Assembly (NCBI GenBank): GCA_031216445.1
Contig: CM062214.1
Location: forward strand, 9,097,001-9,161,000
Source of the DNA: Lateolabrax maculatus
Taxonomy: Eukaryota > Chordata > Actinopteri > Acropomatiformes > Lateolabracidae
DNA length: 64,000 nt
Direction of reading: 5' to 3'
This document shows, in pieces, positions 48,509-57,156 of the stretch. The position numbers were made by a program, and so were the translations under genes. Each line of letters starts with the position of its first letter. Position 1 is the first letter of the stretch. Below the pieces are notes generated by a model. The model worked only from the letters and a program-made list of their open reading frames with translations. It searched no databases and was not told the origin of the DNA.

Positions 48509-48798
48509 TTTCAGCCCTCGCTGTTTTCATTGACTCTCTCCTCCTCCCGGTGCACCATGCACATTATGAAGGTCAATGATGAATGATGGGTGTTGTCTGC
48601 AGACACACTCGTGTTTCCAGAGACACACACACAACAACAAAAGACACAGCAAACAAGGCACAGCGGCTGAATCTCCATCGCTACTGCAGCAGGGCACATC
48701 CGTCATGCGGGCACAGCAAGCAACGGGTCGGCATCTGCCCCAGCATTACAGGAACAACCCACTTTGGATTGGTTCCCATATTTAGCCTGGCACACACA

Positions 48799-48839
<41 letters not shown>

Positions 48840-51800
48840 ACACACCATCATGTCATCCCTGCTGTCAACCTGCCTCTGAAAAAACCCCAACAACCTGCTA
48901 AAATCCAAGCTGACTGTGCAGAGCAGCCAGACAATAGTGTTTATCTAGACACCAAATTGATTAAATAATTAGTTTACTGAGAGTGTTTTAAAACCATCCC
49001 AGCACAGAAGACGCTTGGTTGCTTTCATTATCCACCTTATCTTTCTCATCTTTCCTCACAGTAAACACACAGAATAAATCCCACAATAATCTGCCCTGCG
49101 TTAACAAAAAGATTCGAGAGCGATAAGTACTTCATTATTTTTATGTTTACGAGTGCATCAGTGACAGTATGTGTGTGTGTGAGTGTACACACATATGAAG
49201 GTGATGTACTATGATTTTAGCAAGATGAAATGCTTGTTATTTTAATGCTGTTTTGACTGACCTTATAAGAGGCCAGTTTATCAAGTTAAGTGCCAATGCA
49301 ATCTTGTAGATTATGACGAGTATCACCTATTATGGATTCACCTGTCAATTGCACTGATGAAACACTGTAATTGCTGTGGGAAGTCACTTAGATAGCTACC
49401 TCCTGCATGTGCTCACCTTTCTGCTCTGTCCGCTTGAATAAATATTCTGTGCAGGCTTTACAAATCACGTCTTAGCTAACAGGATTGACTACGTTCCCCT
49501 TTTCATCATTTAACTCTCTAACAAGGCAATCACATCTCAGAAGACTGGGCTGATCGGGTGCTCTGTTCTGACTGATAACACGCAACGTGGGAGGCTTGGA
49601 CTTCATTCATGTACTGACTGAACCCAACATCACAAACCAGCAAGTCAGTACATTTGCACTGCGCTGACAGTGACTTTCACAATGTTGAGGAGTTCACGCA
49701 GTTAGCTGGTGTCAAAAATCACACTTCATAAAAGTTCAAGTTCACTATTGACCCAAACATATACTGTATGTGACCACTGAGCCATTCAATGGCTGCACTG
49801 AGCCTCCCTCTCATTTTGCTCTGTGAAACATGAGTGCTTGTTGACAGCAAGCCCCCAGGTGGCCACAGTCAAAATTACAGGTCACATAAAGCCTTCTAAG
49901 AGCCCCTTTGTTCACATAATGTTCTATACATCATTCAATAGTAAATTCTCTTCAACTTCAATGGCAAAATTGTTCATAATTATAATAACCTGATGGAAAT
50001 GTCTGTTTCTGGCTAATCTAGTGAATTCAATACCTGAGAAATCAAGCTACTTCCTCAGTCAGTCAGACAGAACCAGAGAAAGAATCCAATCTGAACGCGG
50101 TCTAAAGAATGCCTATAAAACCTTTTGGGGTATATGCACTGGGTGGGTATATTTCATTTCATTGGAAAGAACAGGCTGCCATCTTGGAACAGTATGTCCA
50201 GCTCTGAAAATACATCCACTGCTGACAGTCCACACATCAGGCACATTTATCTGATCACTCAGCTCTGTAGGAAACAAATGTACTCTGGTAAATTCTCCAT
50301 ATTGATGCAAAGCACCTGTCCCCTCACTGCTGGTGTCTGAAGCATCGAGATACCATATTGTAGGTGTTTGCATGTTAGTCTGGACTGTAATCAGCGCTTG
50401 CAAATCTTTATTTGGATGTGTACGGGTGCACACGCAGGAGTCGTTTTGCCTGTTTACATGTTGGAGAATATAAAAAATGCATGAGCGTATGTCTTAAGTG
50501 TATCTCAGTGACGAATACATCTGTCAAGGTGTCTGTTAGTGCGTGTGAGCACACATCTCTTGTTCCTTGCCAGTAAAACAACCTGAGCATGACGTCGGGA
50601 CTTAGGCATGCCAGAAGGAATGCGGATCGATGTAGAGAGAGAAACAGTGCACATATTTTCTTCTGAGAGAGAGAAGCTTGAGAACTTGTATTCCAGGAAA
50701 CACCTAGTGTAGAAGAGGCTGACAACCACAGCAAGACTCACTGAGTGAAATCAAACAACAGTACTAAATTTAGCTCATCATCATCATCTTCACGTGACTA
50801 CCTGACTTACTAGTTTTGCCACCAGATTCAGGTATGAACACACCATCCTATCTTGTTAGAACATACTCTGCTGTTGAATCTGAAGCTTGAGCTCCTCTAG
50901 AGCTGTAGAGCACACGCAAGGAAGGCCCGGGGGAAATTAATAGGTAACCACGCTTAATACAACCAGTCAAACCTAAAATCTACAAAGGCTACAATACAAT
51001 ACAAAAATTGTGGATAGAACAAACCTGTGTACAGTCTCTCTAGATGTGGGGCTAAAAATAAAAACAATGTCCGAAAATTTAAAAGCATTTACTCCCTTGG
51101 GAGCATGAATGCCCTCAACAAATTTCCATATATTAGATTATGAGACATCTTAAAAGTTTGTTTTCACACTGGCCTGAATGTGGTGCAAGAGGAAAGCTCA
51201 TGGGCGGTCAAAATGGAAGGGGTTTATGCTCTGGGGAGCATGCATGTGTGTTGTGCATGTAATTACAATCTCCCTATATGTTTTCATATTGCTTGAGTAT
51301 GAGTGAACATTTTGTCCTGATGTTAAACCACTTAAAATATCCACAAGTATCCACTACAAATATCTGGTGATTGTCTTTTCAAAATACGTGGTCATTGAGG
51401 TCAAGCAGATTTTTTTTTTTACATGAAAGCAGTGATAGACAAAAAGTCAGTAGGGGATCAAAAGCATTAGGTATCATCCTCTGGAGATTAGGAATGTTTG
51501 TACGAAATGTAATACAAATTGCACCGTAGTGAGATACTTATGAGAGATGTGTAAGTGAGATATATAAACTTGTCAGTAACCTCTGGCTTATTACTTAGGC
51601 TTATACTGCTAACATAATATATTAACTCCCAGAATACTGACCATAATCCACTTTAAAGGAACAGTTCACCACAGAAAAAGTCATTATCTGAAATACCACA
51701 AAACAATAAACCTTCTCCCAAACTGTTGGAACTACCTTTTGAAGGCTTATATGAAAATAGACAAAAAGCTCATCTAAAGACAAGTTGTGTTACTAGTGTT

Positions 51801-54800
51801 TGTGACACCCTCTCCCACGTTGAAACAATGAGCACGGTGAAAGGACCCGGGCCTGCTGGTGTTCCCAGCCTTTTCCTTCCTGCCCATGAGAATGAGAGCA
51901 GAATGCCTCACAGTGTTTCCTCTCCTTCGCTATTAAATAAGGGTGACTCACCCCAACTCACCAACAATACACACCACCCTAGGAAAGGTGCACAGTTGAG
52001 GGGTTGCAATGTTACAACGCACACATACTCACACTTTCATTGCCCTACTATGCTGCATACAAACACACACAACAGCAGTTGGGTAATGGGCCATCAGGGA
52101 CGTTGCCAAAAGGCCAGAGTGGTTGGAAGAGGGTCTTAAGAGGGGGAAACGGTTCCCAGGCCTCTGAGAACAAAACTGTCTTTTTTTTCCAGCATGGTGG
52201 ATTTAAATGATCCTTCACACTCTGCTGTATCGCTCCGCAGCGGCAGGCCGGTCCACATGGAGACAAATGCTGCAGCTCGGTGAATCAACACACTCACTCC
52301 AAGTATGTTCACTGTATCTGACAAGTAATACTGAAACAAATGCATTTACCCAAACACTCAAACTGGTAAACCCCTGACGGCTAACAAAAGCTGATCAAAA
52401 CAAGAATTACAGATGTAACCTGCAGAGGAAAGGCACCTTTGCAGATAATTTGCTCTTGTTTTGTGCAGCCGCAGCACTTCTAGAGTCCACATAGTCAGAG
52501 GGAACACATCAGCAGAGTAGAAAATAAATTGTCTATGTGGGAGAGCAGCCAGATAACATTAGAAAGTGGGTGCTGCTCGCAGCAGGAAATAAAGATTAGC
52601 TAAATGCGAGTCAAACAAGGATAACAGAGCAGCAGGGATGAAACAAGCCATGGGAATGTTTTATGGTAATGAGAAATATTTCACTGATGATGTTAGTGAA
52701 AGGTTGGGCAGAAAAAATACATTTTCCCCCTTATTAAGGATAATTTTCATAATTTAATGTCAGCTCATGCTTAATTTTTCAGTGTAAAGTCAAATATAGA
52801 GTCTCCAAATCTTACCATAACAGCAGAGAAGACACATCTTTGTGTTTTTACCTTTCCGACTCCAAAACCAATACTTGCGCCGTCGTTTCATTGTCAGTCC
52901 AGTGTCTTTTATTTTGAAAAAGAAAAAAAAGGAAATACCAATGCAAGAGCTCCTCCTAACTAAATAAAATGTATATATATTCAACTAATGACAGTGTTCA
53001 CCCTTACTGTGTTGTCCAGTCTGTAAGGATTCACCAACCTGAGGCAACATGTCTGAGACGGGACCTCCAGGAACCAGCGGCCAGCCAGTCCATGCTATGT
53101 CCGAGCCGGTGGACAGAACGCAACAGAAGCAGAGAGAAAGTGAGGTGTATGAAAAGATAAAACAAACAAACAAAAAAAAAAATGCTGCTTCCTATGTGGA
53201 AATGGTGACCTAAAATACACCTCAGTTAATACTTTCTCCCTTTCCTTCCTCCACCTCCGCCAGTGAACAACGAAGCAGAAGAGACCCCCTGACAGGACAC
53301 TATGCTGAGATCTACTATACTCCACTGCTGAATAGTAGACATACAGCACTGCAGAGGAAGTTGAGTCATCCAACCAGCAACACCTTCACATCTTTCTGTC
53401 TTCTGTTACAGAAGAGATGCCCTTAATTTCGCAAAGGTGTGAGAAAAAAAAGCTGAGTTACACAATTTCTCTGCACCTTCCTCTCTGTAAAGTTACTTCC
53501 TCAAAGTCCGTTTTGGCCCCTCAGTGTCCGGCAAGCCTGTGCGGCAATTCTTCTTTTCTGAGCTCAGGCTGAGCTTTTAAGGTAACAGAGAGTACAGTAG
53601 CTTTCTGGAAAGAGCCTCAGAGGCTAACAATGCCAGTCAGGAGAGGGAAACGACACACACTCCAGTCAGGAAACCCGGGCTGGGTAGAAAAACAGCACGT
53701 CCTGGCTGTCAAACACAGCTGATATTTAGAATCCTATTGACTTAACATAATGGGATTCAGACTAATGATGTAATCTTCACACTGACAGCGCTTCATGTTT
53801 GTCCTGACTGACTGTATCAAACCCAGCTTATAAGGCTTGGAGGTGAATTAAAAAATAGATTTACAGTAAATTAAAGATTCCATTAGAGAACGATGTGGCC
53901 TTGGGTGGTATGTGACACATGAAGATAGCAAGGTTTGTTCTTACTCACAAATTTTCATGAAAAATGTAAATACTTCTATACAAACAGTAGCTCTTTTTTA
54001 TTTTCCTCTCTCCGCCTCATTGTTTTTCCTGCAGGCATCTGTGAGAATCGGTCTTCCTAGAATCACAGGAATAGTGTGTCTTTGTCTTACAGTTGGACTG
54101 ATATAAATGTTTTTTTAAATTATCACATATTAGTGAGTCAAAATGAAATAATGAAAAGAGCAAAAGCACAATAATCCGCTTCCAAACAGAAGGAACACTT
54201 GGCTTTACAGTGACAATGTAACAAAACTGATAACTGTTGATTGCTTTCTAATTGATTTGGGAGGAGCAGCACAGTTTCATGCCAGGATATAGTGAATGTA
54301 GATGGCTGCTTTGTTGTAAAGGGCTACATGGCTCTGTGTGTGTCCACACATGGTGAGACATTTCTGAGCATTTACCTCCACCTACTGGAACATTTGCAAA
54401 CTAGATTACCTCAAACTGGAGGTAACTGCTGAGGAAAATTACACAAACACACACAGGTATTGTGTGCAGCCCACACCCTCTGTAATTATCAATCAACCTC
54501 CTCCACACTTCCACACACATGTCATGTTCAGTCTGAGACATTTCTTCCAGACACAGAGTAAACTCAGGGCACATATTCAAATAAGGAAAGAAGTAAGTTA
54601 TGTATTAACAATGATATCCACTAAGGTGAGGTGTTTTTTTATTATGGCCTTTTGTTTTTTACAGCTGAAGATAAAAAAAATGTTTTGAGAACTAGTCAGT
54701 TTGCAATAATCACAGTTGGCACACATGACAACAATATAGACCATAGTCACTTATGTTCCATCATAAAGTCATAAAGTTCAGGTGATGAAGAACAACATTG

Positions 54801-57081
54801 ATAGCTTCCCTTATTGATAGCCTCTATCAGGACAAGACTTCCTCCTCACAGTCTCATGCCTGGATCAATGTGCAAAGAACAAAGAGAGAACAGGATATTG
54901 TAGGAAACAAGGCTAACAACAGGAAACAAATAAGTACTTTAATTATAATTTCAAAGACAATTTTCTTTAAAAAGATAAAGCTGTTTGAGACACAGCGAGG
55001 GGCTTGTTTTAATTTTTCTCTAATTTTTACTGTTTTTTCAAGAGACCAAGAGAATTTGAAATGTCACATTAGTTATATGCTACTACAACTCTGTATATGT
55101 TAATTAATATCTTTGCTTGTTTGCTTTTTCTAGCTACCATGTGAGAGCTCAACCACAAGACAAAATGTTGAATTTGAAATGCTAAATATATTTGAAATCA
55201 TAGTTTATAAGATGATGATAAGAAAATTATATAAATTGTTTCCAGCCACCTGAAGAATGCAGGTCTCTGTTCACTCTGCTTTTAGCTCTGTTTTGGTCTC
55301 CACAAACTCAGAAATATTTGGTTTTCTAGCTGCTAAATGCTCCACCATGCCCACCTGCTACTGTGTCTGTCTGCTGTTTGGTGCTGGGAAGGTAATCTGG
55401 TAATCTACAGTGTTTTTTTTTCGCTGAAATCAGCCGTCTGCAGTGCTGGTAGTTGTGAAGGAATTTTCCTTCTTGTATGTTAAACTTCCCTCTTGTAGGT
55501 TAACGGTAACTTAAGACAGGGCTTCACAGGTCAGGTTAACTGTCTGTCTCTGTTCGCCTGCCTCACTCTGTGTGCCAGACAAGGCCGAGTTGGCTCTGGC
55601 CTCTGGTAGACCAAGATCTGCTAGATATCTTCTGTATTCATGTTTAGACACAACAGGCTGGCGCCTGGTTGTTGACGCTGGATTAGAGAGACTGTAGAGA
55701 GGCTAAGTTGTTGCTACTACAGCAATGGTTGACGTCTTTCCTTGTTTGGATCTGATATCCAATAGAGTCATCACACATGACAGGCTGCAGTAGGAATAAC
55801 CCTATTTGGATATAGCGGAACTTATCAGTTCTGGGGAGGGTTAAATACTGAGCTTCAGGACACCATCTTCAGATTTGGGTAGCAGTACGCTGTGATTCAC
55901 ACGTGGTGTTTCCCTTTTCTCCTCGATAGAGCTTCAATAAATATTCCTGTGTAAGACATCCCAGTCTCCTGAAACTTCTTGTTAGTGTGAACCAGCTCTA
56001 AGATTTCCATCACAGTAGTGAACCAAAACAGTAAAGTTGTGGGCTGTAAAACCAAAACAATGAGCTGAACGACACTAAAATTCTTTGTAGAGTTGAGTTG
56101 TTCATAAAAATATTGATTAGTGCTGCTTTGATGAATTAACTCCTCTATTTAGAGTAACAGGCTGATGTTTTTCCATGACAATAATATGCTCAATGATATG
56201 GACAAATTACAAAAGTTGGGTGAAAAAGTTTATAAAATAATAAGAAATGGATTTATAAAGGCCTATAACCACAAAGCATTGGGAAAAGGAAATACTTTCC
56301 AACTGACCGATCACACACGAAGCAATTATTCTCCATACTCTTAGCTATGATTCATACATAGTTTATATTGATGTGGTACAGCAATGCACAGCATATAAAG
56401 CGCAATCATCTTTAAGCCATCATGAACTGAGCTGCACAAGGGAACCACTATAGCCTGTAGTGAGTTACAGCCAGTAGAGGACAGTGAAAGGGTTCAGTTC
56501 AGGATGAATGAGCATCAGTGCAACAAAACAATACCAGAAGCAGTAGGCTACAGGCCACACAGCATCTGATTCACACAGTCCCACTGCTTCTATCTTAGCA
56601 CACAGAAAACAAACGGCTTCATTGTTGGAGACTGATACAGCTGCCCTCACAATAAAACCAGCTCAAACATGCATGCCCCCAGGCTATTTGCGCTATAAAC
56701 ACAAACTCAATAATAGTAATAATAATAATGATAAATCTGACGCCACGTGTGAGCTTTAATAAGATACCTGGGCACTGTGGTGTGATGTTTAGGAAACAAT
56801 GACACTGCAACCTTTTTTTATGCAGATTGTTTTTCGACTTCCCACACAAGATATTGACTGATATTTATATTGCACATTGGTGCAACCCAACTCTGTTACA
56901 CAAGCGCTGACAGGATAATAATGTATTGCAGCTCTTTTTTTTAATTCAAAGATGACAGGGCTGAAAGGACAACAGACTTCATGACTTGATACTTCCTAAC
57001 CATTTGTCCAGGAAGAATGGATCAAAATAGATATAAATGAAAATAAAGCATCTTCTTCAGCATAAATAGGATGGCCAAAAA

Positions 57082-57156
<75 letters not shown>

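Noticed and set aside
51650..51800. Segment starting ttaaaggaacagttcacc
   Set aside because: It resembles the start of a common fish repeat, but the match is too short and unrepeated here to define a feature.
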